Below, piece after piece: positions 23,867-57,500 of a stretch of DNA of 64,000 nt; position 1 is the first letter of the stretch; each line of letters starts with the position of its first letter. The stretch lies in the NCBI RefSeq assembly GCF_042654065.1, contig NZ_JBHSFP010000020.1, positions 62,001 to 126,000 on the forward strand. Direction: 5' to 3'. Below the pieces are notes generated by a model. The model did no database searches. It was given only the letters and a program-made list of their open reading frames with translations, and was not told the origin of the DNA. Both the position numbers and the translations under genes were made by a program. The stretch comes from Sphaerisporangium dianthi. Its GTDB lineage: Bacteria > Actinomycetota > Actinomycetes > Streptosporangiales > Streptosporangiaceae.

Positions 23867-25147
23867 CTACCCGTGAGCCCCCGAGGCATGCGACGGTCTC
23901 CTCAGCACGATGCTCGTGTTGAAGCCGCCGAAGCCGAAGCTGTTGGACAGCGCGTACTGGATGTCCGCGGGCACGGCGGCTCCGTGGACGAAACGGCAGC
24001 CGTCGTCGATCGGCCGCCGCAGGTTCAGGTTGGGGTGAACGAACCCGTCGCGGAGCTGGATGATCGAGGCGACCGCCTCGACCACGCCCGCCGCGCACAT
24101 GCAGTGTCCGATCAGCCCCTTGGTGGCGTTCACCCACGGCCGGCCGACGGCCGTGCCGAAGACGCGGACGAGGGCGCGCACCTCGATCTCGTCCCCGAGC
24201 GGTGTGGCCGTGGCGTGGGCGTTGACGTAGTCGATCTGCTCGGGCCGGACGCCGGCTTTGGCCATCGCGCCCGCCATCACCTTGGTCTCGCCGTCCTCAT
24301 GCGGGTCGGGCATGCTGTTGGCGTCCAGCTTGAGGTCGTATCCGGCCAGTTCGGCGAGTATGTCCGCGCCCCTCGCCCGCGCGGACCGCTCGCTCTCGAG
24401 GACGATGCACGCCGAGCCCTGGCCCGGCACGAAGCCGTCGTGCCGCACGTCGAAGGGGCGGCACCGGGCCCGCTCGGGCTCGTCGGCGCCCGTGCCCGCC
24501 ACGGCGCCGAGCGTCGCCAGGCCGCGCTTCTCCATCGGCGACAGGTCGGTGCTGGCGCCGACGACCAGGCAGACGTCCACGGCGCCGGTCTCCACGAGCC
24601 GGCTGCCGTTGACGATGCCCACGTTGCCGCTGGCCGAGGCGCCGCCCACCGTGTACCCCTCGCCCTTGATGCCCAGCACCTGGCTCAGCGTGCCGACGCG
24701 GTCGGTGTCCATGTAGTGCAGGGCGAACCTGGCCGGCAGGTACTCGGGGTTGTTCTCGTACTTGGTGAACAGGTCCTGGACGTAGCCGGAGCTGAGGTTG
24801 TGGCCGGCGACGACCAGGCCGACGCGGTCGGCGGGCGGGGCGCTGTCGGGCAGCCCGGCGTCGCCGTACGCCTCCATGGCCGCGACGAGGTCCATCTGCA
24901 GCGGCTCGGGCGAGCGGTGGGCGGTGCGCACCGCGAGCTGGCGCACCTCCTCGGGCAGGGTTCCCTGCGCGGCGACCGCGTCGGCGAACTTGAAGTCCTT
25001 GACCAGCGCCGCCACGCGGGGCCCGCCGTCCCCGGCGTCGGGTATCGGCCCGATGCCGCATTGGCCCTCGCGCAGGGCGCGGGTGAACGCGGGCACGGTC
25101 TGGGCGATGGAGCACACCACGCCCATCCCGGTGACCACGACCTTCAC
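23867..25147 (-). CDS. Decarboxylating ketosynthase homologue (Cys->Ser) of a beta-branching cassette
   Basis: A 426-aa KAS II-like protein. The nucleophile Cys is replaced by Ser171 (VGGASASGNVGI), while both catalytic His regions remain (NAHATATPLGD, GLIGHCMCAAG). This is the signature of CurC/PksF-type enzymes, which decarboxylate malonyl-ACP to acetyl-ACP instead of condensing. GTG 25147 overlaps the preceding ACP stop (GTGA), so they are coupled. A type II PKS chain-length factor is the main alternative, but no partner KS-alpha is present and the HMG synthase is adjacent. Expected job: make acetyl-S-ACP on the neighbouring small ACP for attack by the HMG-synthase homologue. Confidence 0.88.
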   Translation of the reverse strand: MKVVVTGMGVVCSIAQTVPAFTRALREGQCGIGPIPDAGDGGPRVAALVKDFKFADAVAAQGTLPEEVRQLAVRTAHRSPEPLQMDLVAAMEAYGDAGLPDSAPPADRVGLVVAGHNLSSGYVQDLFTKYENNPEYLPARFALHYMDTDRVGTLSQVLGIKGEGYTVGGASASGNVGIVNGSRLVETGAVDVCLVVGASTDLSPMEKRGLATLGAVAGTGADEPERARCRPFDVRHDGFVPGQGSACIVLESERSARARGADILAELAGYDLKLDANSMPDPHEDGETKVMAGAMAKAGVRPEQIDYVNAHATATPLGDEIEVRALVRVFGTAVGRPWVNATKGLIGHCMCAAGVVEAVASIIQLRDGFVHPNLNLRRPIDDGCRFVHGAAVPADIQYALSNSFGFGGFNTSIVLRRPSHASGAHG

Positions 25148-25383
25148 GAGTGCCTCTTCAGCAGGTCGACCAGCGAGGCGATGTCGTGGACTTCCTGGAA
25201 CTCGGCGATCGGGATGGCGAGACCCAGGTCCTCCATGGTCATGGTGACCACGTCGGCGCGGTCGACGCTGTTGGCGCCGAGGTCGGTCAGCGTGCCGCTC
25301 ATGGTGACCTGACCGGGTTCGAGGTCGGGGAGCACCTCCAGCACGTTGCGCTTGACGGCCGCGAAGATGACGTCCTCATTCAT
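25144..25383 (-). CDS. Donor acyl carrier protein (AcpK/CurB-like) of beta-branching cassette
   Basis: 79-aa free-standing ACP. The phosphopantetheine Ser is in LGANSVDRADVVTM; the Asn-Ser and VDRA context are typical of HMG-synthase donor ACPs such as AcpK. It overlaps the HMG-synthase gene at its start by 8 nt and the decarboxylating KS gene at its end by 4 nt. It is probably the carrier of malonyl then acetyl. Confidence 0.9.
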   Translation of the reverse strand: MNEDVIFAAVKRNVLEVLPDLEPGQVTMSGTLTDLGANSVDRADVVTMTMEDLGLAIPIAEFQEVHDIASLVDLLKRHS

Positions 25384-26617
25384 ATGACAACCATTCGTAG
25401 GTTCGGTGATAGTCCTTGGTCCCGGTGTTGACCAGAAGGTCCCGGTCGATGCGCGCCCGCGCGAGAAGGCCCTCGTAGGGCTCGACGTCGATCCGCTTGT
25501 CCTGCTCGGGGACCAGGCACTTCAGGTTGGCGGGCAGCAGGGCGGCGTACTCCTCGAACGTCAGCTCGCAGCGCCCGGCGAGGTGGTCGCCGACGCGCAT
25601 CTCGGCGAGCTCGTCCGCCGAGCCGCGGTCGACCAGCCCGCTGAAGAACTCCGAGGAGCAACCGGAGCCGTAGGAGTACAGTCCGACGCGGGCGCCGCCG
25701 TCGAGCGGCGCGTGGTCGATGAGGCTGCACAGCGCCAGGTACACCGACCCCGAGCACAGGTTGCCGACCACGCTCGGATAGGCCAGCGAGGGCAGCACCC
25801 GCCGCGTGAAGTCCTCCTCGGTCTCGGCCGGAGGCGTGCCGGCGAACTCGCGCATGAGTTTCCTGTGCGCCGCCTTCACCATGCCCGCGAACGGGGTGTG
25901 CATGGCCAGGTAGTCGAAGGTGGTCGCGAAGTCGACGTCTTCGACCCGGCCGCGGTAGTTCTCGAAGCAGTTGCTCAGGCAGTCCAGGTAGGCGAACAGC
26001 GACCGGTCGGAGTCGGCGATGTCGAAGGTCGGCGTGGGGCGGGCCGAGTCCAGCGTCTCGTAGCTGTGGTTGCCGAACGCGCCGAGGTCGACCGTGAGCA
26101 CCCGGGGGTCGTCGCTCACCAGGACGGCGGCGGCTCCCGCGCCGGTGGCCGGCTCGGCGTACAGGCCCCGCTCGTCGACCAGCGCCACGTCCGTCGCGAT
26201 CACCAGCGCCTTGGCGCCGGGCGATACGCCGGACGCGACGTAGGCCACGGCCATCTGCACGGCGGCCGTCGCCGCGTAGCACGCCTGCTTGACCTCGATG
26301 ACGCGGCAGGTCGTCGGCAGGCCCAGGTGGTCGTGCACATAGGAGGCCACCGACTTGCTGTAGTCCAGGCCGGACTCGGTGGAGGTGATCAGCAGCTCGA
26401 TGCGGTCACGCCCGGCCGCGTCGAGACGGTCGACGACGGGCTTGGCCGCGTTGACCGCGTTGGTCACCGGGTCCTCGAACGGCAGGCCGACCGACCGGTT
26501 GCGCATCATCAGGTTCCCCATGCGGTCGGTGTCCAGGCCCCTGCCCTCGAACAGGGTCCGCACGGGAATCTGGGCCACCCCGCAGTAGACGTTCAGCGCC
26601 TCGATCCCCGCGTTCAC
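25376..26617 (-). CDS. HMG-CoA synthase homologue for polyketide beta-branching (LnmM/PksG-like)
   Basis: Adds an acyl-ACP-derived carbon unit to the beta-ketone of an ACP-bound polyketide, 413 aa. Catalytic Cys113 is in EVKQACYAATAAV. The general base/His region is FDYLAMHTPFAGMVKAAHRK near 240-260. A GNLCSGSVYLAL segment and the C-terminal SYGSGCSSEFFSG complete the HMGS family pattern. Length and context, between two donor ACP genes and inside a PKS operon, distinguish it from a mevalonate-pathway HMG-CoA synthase. GTG 26617 overlaps the preceding ACP stop (GTGA). Confidence 0.95.
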   Translation of the reverse strand: MNAGIEALNVYCGVAQIPVRTLFEGRGLDTDRMGNLMMRNRSVGLPFEDPVTNAVNAAKPVVDRLDAAGRDRIELLITSTESGLDYSKSVASYVHDHLGLPTTCRVIEVKQACYAATAAVQMAVAYVASGVSPGAKALVIATDVALVDERGLYAEPATGAGAAAVLVSDDPRVLTVDLGAFGNHSYETLDSARPTPTFDIADSDRSLFAYLDCLSNCFENYRGRVEDVDFATTFDYLAMHTPFAGMVKAAHRKLMREFAGTPPAETEEDFTRRVLPSLAYPSVVGNLCSGSVYLALCSLIDHAPLDGGARVGLYSYGSGCSSEFFSGLVDRGSADELAEMRVGDHLAGRCELTFEEYAALLPANLKCLVPEQDKRIDVEPYEGLLARARIDRDLLVNTGTKDYHRTYEWLSYE

Positions 26618-26850
26618 GACACACGCTCCGTCAGCACGTCGACCAGCGCGTTCACGTTCGGCACGTCGCGGAAGTCCGACAGCGGCGCCCGCAGCCCCAG
26701 CCGGTCGAGCACGCCGAGCAGGATCTCCACGCGGTCCACCGAGTCGGCGCCGAGCTCCTTCAGGTGAAGGTCGCCGGATATGGGGACCGAGGGAAGGATC
26801 TCGGCGATCTGCTGGTGCACCACCAGCTCGACGTCGTCACGCATCGTCAT
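26614..26850 (-). CDS. Donor acyl carrier protein (LnmL-like)
   Basis: 78-aa free-standing ACP with the Ser in ELGADSVDRVEILLGVL. The start ATG 26850 has AGGAGG 5 nt upstream; ATG 26844 is also possible, and the GTG at 26856 overlaps the ribosome site. It overlaps the LnmK-like gene by 14 nt and the HMG-synthase gene by 4 nt. By analogy with LnmL it would receive methylmalonyl from the LnmK-like enzyme and present propionyl to the HMG-synthase homologue. Confidence 0.9.
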   Translation of the reverse strand: MTMRDDVELVVHQQIAEILPSVPISGDLHLKELGADSVDRVEILLGVLDRLGLRAPLSDFRDVPNVNALVDVLTERVS

Positions 26851-27807
26851 GAGCACCTCCTGTCGACAGCACGTGCAGGGTGCTGACCGCGACCGTCCGG
26901 CCCGAGTCCCGCTCCCTGATCACCACGTTCACGATCTCGTCGCCGGCTCCGCCCCGCTTCTCCCACGCCTCCACCGAGATGCGCAGCACCGAGTCGGCGT
27001 CGGCGTTGCCCAGGTAGCAGAGCCGGTGGTCGAGCACCACCCGGTCCAGGAACGTCGCGGTGTCCCTGCCGAGCCGCCGCCACAGCCTCAGCAACGCCCA
27101 GTCGATGATCGAGAAATAGGTGGCGAAGTAGAGCAGCCCGACGCCGTTGAGATCCCGGGACGCCTCGATCGGGTAGTCGAGGGTGAGGCGGGGGGCGAGC
27201 GGCACCCGGTCCCCGGGGAGCCCGTCCAGGAACGTCAGCCGGTTCCTGGCGTGGTTGTAGATCCGCCGGGGCGAGTACTCGTCGGGGAGCTTCGGCAGGT
27301 GGTCGTGCCGGAACCCGACCGGCGAGGACTTCACCAGGTCCTCGTTGCTCCCCGGACGGCTGCGGGTGATCCACCGGTTGTAGTTCTCGACGTAGATGCA
27401 GTCGGGGTCGGCGAACCGGTAGAAGCGCTCGGGGTCGATGGGCCCGGCACGCGCGCCCTCGGGCCGCACCTCGTGCAGCGTCAGGATCGACTCGCTGCCG
27501 AAGTCGAACAGGCGCGAGCCGACTTCCAGCCGGTCGCCGAAGGTGAGCCCGTTGACGTGCATGCGCGGGCTCGCCCTGATGTGGAAGTAGTAGAACGACA
27601 GGTAGGTCGGCGAGCCGTCGGCGTTGGTGGCGTCGAAGGCGTTGGTGTCGCACAGCTCGCTGACGGTCTCCCACGTCCAGTCGCCGAGGTTCCCGACGAA
27701 CAGCGAGTTGTGCCCGCACATGCCGGGCTTGACCAGCACCGACCTGCTCACCGTGCTCCCGTCGCCGAGGCCGCCGCCGCGTCCGCCCGCGTTCTCCGTG
27801 ATCACGC

Positions 27808-27811
<4 letters not shown>
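26837..27811 (-). CDS. lnmK: LnmK-family bifunctional acyltransferase/decarboxylase
   Basis: A 324-aa double-hotdog-type protein. In leinamycin biosynthesis LnmK loads methylmalonyl onto an ACP and decarboxylates it to propionyl-ACP for beta-alkylation. Recognisable blocks are KPGMCGHNSLFVGNLGDWTW, PTYLSFYYFHIR, LTFGDRLEVGSRLFDFGSES, YVENYNRWI and the C-terminal half around YFSIIDWALLRLWRRLGRDT. Tyr70 in PTYLSFYY is the likely counterpart of the LnmK catalytic Tyr (my alignment, by eye). ATG 27811 overlaps the PKS stop (ATGA) with GGAGG 7 nt upstream. A generic acyl-ACP thioesterase-like protein is the alternative, but the ACP/HMGS neighbours favour LnmK. Confidence 0.85.
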
Positions 27812-51507
<23,696 letters not shown>

Positions 51508-51511
51508 AGGT

Positions 51512-54500
51512 TCAGGCACCCCTCTTCGCGCGGTCACCGTTCATCGTCAGTTCGAGGTCGAGGATCGAGACGGGCTCGTGCCTCTTGTCCGCCGGCCGGG
51601 GCGGCTCGACGCCCGTCCGTGGCGCCGGGACGGACGCCTCGCGCGCCGGGGCCGGCTTGTCCAGCCAGAGCCGCCTGCGGGTGAAGACCGGCGCGGGTTT
51701 CGGCTCGCGAGGCGGTGGCGCCCCGTCGCGCGCCTCCGGTTCGAGCCCGCTCAGGATCATGTGGGCGTTGGTGCCGCCCAGCCCGAACGAGCTCACGCCC
51801 GCGACGCGCGGGCGTCCCGTCGAAGGCCAGTCCCGCGTCTCGGTGGCGGGGTAGAAGGGTGAGGCGGCGAAGTCGAACCGGGGGTTCGGCGTCTCGCACG
51901 CGAGCGTCGCCGGGATCCGCCCCGACTCCACGGCGAGCGCGGCCTTGAGCAGGCCCGCGATCCCGGCGGCGGTCAGGGTGTGCCCGATGTTCGTCTTCAC
52001 GCTGCCGATCGCGCAGACGCCGGTCTCATCGGTGGTCTCGCGGAACACCTCGGTCAGGGCGCGCAGCTCGATCGGGTCGCCGATCAGCGTGCCGGTGCCG
52101 TGGGCCTCGATCAGCCCGACGTCCCGCGCGGTCCGCCCCGCGTCCGCCAGCGCCCGCCGCACCACCTCGGCCTGGGCCTTCGGGTTCGGCGTGGTGATCC
52201 CCATGGTGTGGCCGTCGTTATTCACCGCGACGGACTCGATGACCGCGTGGACCCGGTCGCCGTCGGCGAGAGCCGCCGCGAGCGGCTTGAGCAGCACGAC
52301 GCCGCAGCCCTCCCCGGGGACGAACCCGTCGGCGCTCTCGTCGAACGTGTGGCACCGTCCCGTCGGTGACAGCGCCTTGGCCGCGCTGAGCTGCAGGTAG
52401 TCGTTCTCGTCCAGCAGCACCTCGACGCCGCCCGCGAACGCCAGGTCCGCCTCCCCCGCCAGCAGGCTCTGGCAGGCCAGCTTCACGCCGACCAGCGCGG
52501 ACGAGCACGCGCTGTCGACCACGAGGTTCGGGCCCCGCAGGTCGAAGTGGTGGGCCACCCTGGCCGCGATGAAGTTCTGGTCCGCCGCCAGGCCGCCCGG
52601 GCGGACGCCGGCGCGGCGGCCGTAGTCCGACATCCTGGCGCCCATGAAGACCGCGAGGTTCCGGCCGCGCAACTCGGCCCGGTCGTACCCGGCGTCACTG
52701 ATGACCGCGGCACAGCACTCCAGGACGAGCCGGATGGCCGGGTCGAGGGCACGGGCCTCGTCGTCGGTCATGCCGAAGTAGGCGGGGTCGAAGTCCTCGA
52801 TCCCGTCGACGAACGCGCCCCACTTGCTGATGCTGCGGCCCAGCTGCGGCTCGGCGGCGTACAGGGCGCGGTGATCCCAGCGGGACTCCGGCACCTCACG
52901 CACGGCGCTGCGGCCTTCGAGAAGGTTGTGAAGGAAGGCGGCGATATCCGGAGCGTCCGGCAGACGGCACGCCATACCGATGATCGCGACCTTTCCCGCC
53001 GTACGGGTGTCCGCACCGGACGCGCTCGGCACGCCGAGCCGGGTGGCCTCGCCGCTTCCGCCGGTCCTGGGCGGCCGGCCGGGTTCGCGGGCCTGCACGG
53101 AACCGCCGGCAGCGGTCGGCTCGCCGGGCTGCACGGGAGCACCGGCAGCGAGAGCACCGGTAACGGGCGCCTCACCGGTCTCCCGAGGCTCCTCGGGAAC
53201 GGCGGCGGCGGGCTCGTCGTCGAGGCCGAGGTGCTCGCGCAGCTGGTCGAGCGTCGGGTGGTCGAGCAGGGCGGTGGGCTCCAGGCTGCGGCCCAGCCGC
53301 TCCTCGATCCGCTGCACCAGCTCGGCCAGCATCACCGACTCCACCCCCAGGTCACCGAAGTCCATCGTCGGATCGAGCGCGTCCAGCGGGATGCCGAGCG
53401 TCCGTGAGAACAGGTCCGCCAGCCAGTCCGGCTCTCCGGCCGGCTCGGACTCGGATCCGGATGAGGGCGAAGGCCGCGAGACGAGCGCCTCCGACTCGGG
53501 CGCGGACCGGGGCGAAGGCCGCGAGGTGGATTCGTCTGAAGCGGCCGCGGATCGAGAGGAGGGCTGCGAGACCCTGAGGAGCGTCTCGAGGTCGGGGCCG
53601 CCGTTCTCCGGCGGGCAGGGCACGGCCGTGAGGCCGTCCGGCAGGGCCAGCACGCGTTCGAGCACCCGCAGCCCGTCGTCGTCACCGAGGGTCGCGATGC
53701 CCACGGAGGCGCAGGCGTTGGGCTTGCCCTTCGCGCCGCCCGACTCTCGCCACTGCGGCCAGTCGATCGAGGTGAACTCCGGCCGCCCGGCACGCCGCTG
53801 GTACCCGGTGTACAGGTCCATGAAGGCGTTCGCCGCGGCGTAGTCGGACACGCCAGCGGCCAGCCGGGGCACGGCGGCGCTGATGGAGGAGAACGTCACG
53901 AAGAAGTCCGGCCGGTCCTGCGCGCACGCCTCGGCGAGCACCTCCAGGCCGCCGGCCTTGGGCGCCAGCACCGCCTCGATGTCGCGCGGGTCCTTGTGGA
54001 CCAGCGCGGGCCTGCCCAGGCTGCCGCGGCCGGCGCAGTGCACCACGCCCGCGATGTCCCCGAGCTCGCCGCGCACCCTCTCAAGGAACGCCCCGACCTC
54101 GTCCCGGTCCGTCAGCGGCCCCGTGTGGACCATCACCCGGACCCCGGCCCGCTCGAGCGCCCGGATGCCCTCGATCACCTCGGCGGCGGGCGGGCCGGCC
54201 AGGTCCCACTGGTCACGTGCCGGGATCGGCCGCTCGCCGAGCAGCGCCAGCTTCCTGGCTCCCCGCCGCGCGAGGTGCCGCGCCACCAGCGCGCCGAGCC
54301 CTCGGGTGCCCCCGCTCACCACGTACACGGCGTCAGGGTCCGGCCGCGACTCCGCGTAGGGAGCGGCCAGCGCCTGGAGGTCGGGCCGGTAGCGCTTGCC
54401 GTCCCGGTGGCAGATCTCGCCGTACAGGCCGGTGGTCGCCGCCTCCGCGAGTATCGCCCCGGCGTCCGGCCGGTCGATGTCGAGGACGGTGGCCGCCACT

Positions 54501-57500
54501 CCCCCGTACTCGGGCGTGAGCGTCCGGACGAACGACGCCATCCGTGCCCCGGCGAGACTGGGCGGCGGACCGTCCAGGTCGAGCAGGCCACGGGTCACAT
54601 GAAGCACCCGCATGTCGGCGCGCCCGCCGAGGACCCGCTGCAGCAGCCGCAGGCGTCCGAGCTCCGCCGCCGGATCCGGCCGCCCGAGGTCGCACAGATC
54701 GATCCATCCCACCAGGTCGGCGGGCAACTCGGTCCCAGGTCCCGGGTCGGCCGCCAGAACGGCCCTGTCCCGGCCGATGGCCTTGGCCAGCTCCTCGGCG
54801 AGCTCTCGCGACCCCGAGCCGAACAGGCAAAGGACGCTCCCGGCGCGGCTCAGCGCGTCACCGGAGAACCCTTCGGCCTCGACCCAGACTTTCCGGTGCA
54901 GCGGCACCTCCCCCTCCGGCCGTCCGTCCGCGGAACCTTCCGGCCGTCCGTCGGCGAAGCCCTCCGGCCGTCCCTGCGCGGAACCGGCCGGACCGCCGGA
55001 CACGCGCAGAGGCGGCGTCGCCGGTGCGCTCGTGCGGTCCGGCTCCGGCAGCCAGCAGCGCATGCGGGCGAACGGGTAGGAGGGCAGGGCCACGATCCGG
55101 GCGGAGCCGGTGCGGTGGCGGTTCCAGTTCACGTGGCCGCCGGACACCCAGTGGAGGCCCACCGTGTGGAGGTCGGGTGAGGTCTCCCGCCAGGACGCCG
55201 GCTCCTGACCGTCGTTCCCCGAGGCCGCGCGGCCGCGCAGGACGCCGGGGTCCTCGCCGCGTGCGAGACTCCGCAGACGGTCACGGAGTTCGTCGAGGCT
55301 GGAGACGACCATGGCGAGGCGCTCGCGCAGAGGCTCGCGGCCGATCTGGAGTGTGTGGGCGACATCCGCCAGGGCCGGTCCGCGCCGCTCGTCGTAGGCG
55401 CGCACCAGATGGGCGGCGAGCGCGTCGCCGGACAGGTTCGTCGGTTCCCGGCCGGACGCGATGCGGCGCAGCTCCCGCATGAGCGCGGCGGAGTCGTCCG
55501 GCCCCCGGTCACGGCCCAGGAACGCGGCCAGCCGCTCGCAGACCGCGCGGAGCCGGTCCTCGTCCCGCGCGGACAGCACGATCAGCTCCGAACCCCGGGG
55601 GTGCGCACCGGTCGCCGGCACGTGCTCCTCATCGGCGGCGGGCGTCTCGCCGGCCTGGGACGGGGACCCGGGCCGCGCGGCGGGCACGTACTCCTCGATG
55701 ACGGCGTGGGCGATCGTGCCTCCCGCGCCGAAGGAGCTGACGGCGGCGCGGCGGGGAGCGCCGTCGCGGCCCTCGGGCCAGTCGGCCAGGTGGCGCTGGA
55801 CGCGGAACGGCACCCGCGGCCAGTCGATGTTGGGGTTGAGCTCTTCGGCGTGCAGGGAAGGAGCGAGCTTGCCGTGCCGGAGCTGCAGCACGATCTTGGT
55901 CAGGCCGGCGATGCCGGCTCCGGGCTCGCCGTGGCCGAAGTTCGACTTGACCGAGCCGATCGGGACGCTGCCCGGCTCCAGCCCCGCGTCCCCGAAGGCC
56001 CGCATGAGCGCGTTCGCCTCGATCGGGTCGCCGAGGTCCGTGCCGGGGGCGTGGCATTCCACGTAGCCGATGTCGGCCGGCTCGACGCCCGCGTCGGCGA
56101 GGGCCCTGCGGACGACCTCGCCCTCCATGGCGGGGCTCGGCACGGCCCAGCCGTTGGTCCTGCCGGTGTGGAGCACGGCGGTGCCCCTGATGACGGCGTG
56201 GACGCGGTCGCCGTCGGCGCGGGCCCGGGCCAGCGGCTTGAGCAGCACCGCTCCGGCCATCTCGGCCGGGACGAACCCGTCGCCTCCGGCGCCGAAACTG
56301 CGGCAGACGCCGTCCCCCGCGGACATCTTCATCCGGTCCTGCTGGATGAACTTGTTGGGGTGCAGGGACAGGTTGACGCCGCCGACCACGGCCAGTTCGC
56401 ATTCGCCCTGCCGCAGGGAGCGCACCGCGAGGTGCAGCGCGGTGAGGGAGGAGGAGCACATCGTGTCGATCGACATGCTGGGGCCGGTGAGGTCCAGGTG
56501 GTAGGAGACCCGGTTGGCGATCCCGGCGGGGGTGGCGCCGGTGTCCTGGGGCGCGCCCAGCAGGGTGTTCTCGACGCCGAAGTACGGATACTCGTTGTGC
56601 ATCACCCCGGCGTAGACGGCCACGTTCGAGCCGTGCTGGTCGCGCAGCCGTGTACGCGGATACCCGGCGTCCTCCAGCGCCTCCCAGACGACTTCGAGGA
56701 AGAGGCGTTCCTGGGGGTCCATGAGGGCGGCGTCGCGCGGGGTGATCCCGAACAGGAGCGGGTCGAACCGGTCGACGTCGTCCAGGAACCCTCCGCGCAT
56801 GAGGTCCACCGGCCAGCCCTCCCGGGCCCGCTCCGGCGGGATCGGCCCGGCCGAGTCCCGGCCCGCGGCCAGGTTCGCCCAGAACGCGTCCAGGTCGGGC
56901 GCGTCCGGATAGCGGCCCGCGATGCCGATCACGGCGATCCCGTCCCGCTCCGCGTCCGCATCCGCTGCCGCACGCGGCGCCGCACTCGACGCCGGCCGCG
57001 TCGCGGCCGTGACGCCGGAGCGCGGCCCCGCAGCCGGCGTGGAGGTCTCCGCGACCGACACGGGCCGCTCCGCGGACGCGGACCTGTCGGCTGGGGACGT
57101 GGACCTATCCTCGGGCGGCATCGTCCGGTCCGCGGGCGGCGCGGGCAGGTCGGCGGCCGTGACGCGCGGGTGCCGTCCCTTGGCCGGAACGGGCCGCGCC
57201 GCGGCCGTGCCGCCTTGGTGCGGCGGCGCCACCGCGCCTCGTGCGAGGAGGGCCGAGGCGACGCCGGCCAGGTCGGTGTGCTCGAAGAAGAGCGTGCGGG
57301 AGCGCTCGCCGAGGTCCGCCTCCAGCTTCGCGTTGAGCCGCGTCACCATCATCGACGTCAGGCCGTAGTGCTCCAGCGGCACGTGCACGCTCAGCCGGTC
57401 GATCGGAATGCCCGACACGTCCGCGTAGATGGCTTTGAGGTATTCGGCCAGGTCATGGTCGTCCGCCCCCTCCCCGGAGCCGATGGAGGCCCCCGCACCT

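Noticed and set aside
23867..25147. Type II PKS chain-length factor (KS-beta)
   Set aside because: Ser replaces Cys, not Gln, both His are kept, there is no KS-alpha partner, and the neighbours are HMG synthase and donor ACPs.
25376..26617. Mevalonate-pathway HMG-CoA synthase
   Set aside because: No other mevalonate genes nearby; it overlaps donor ACP genes and lies in the PKS operon.
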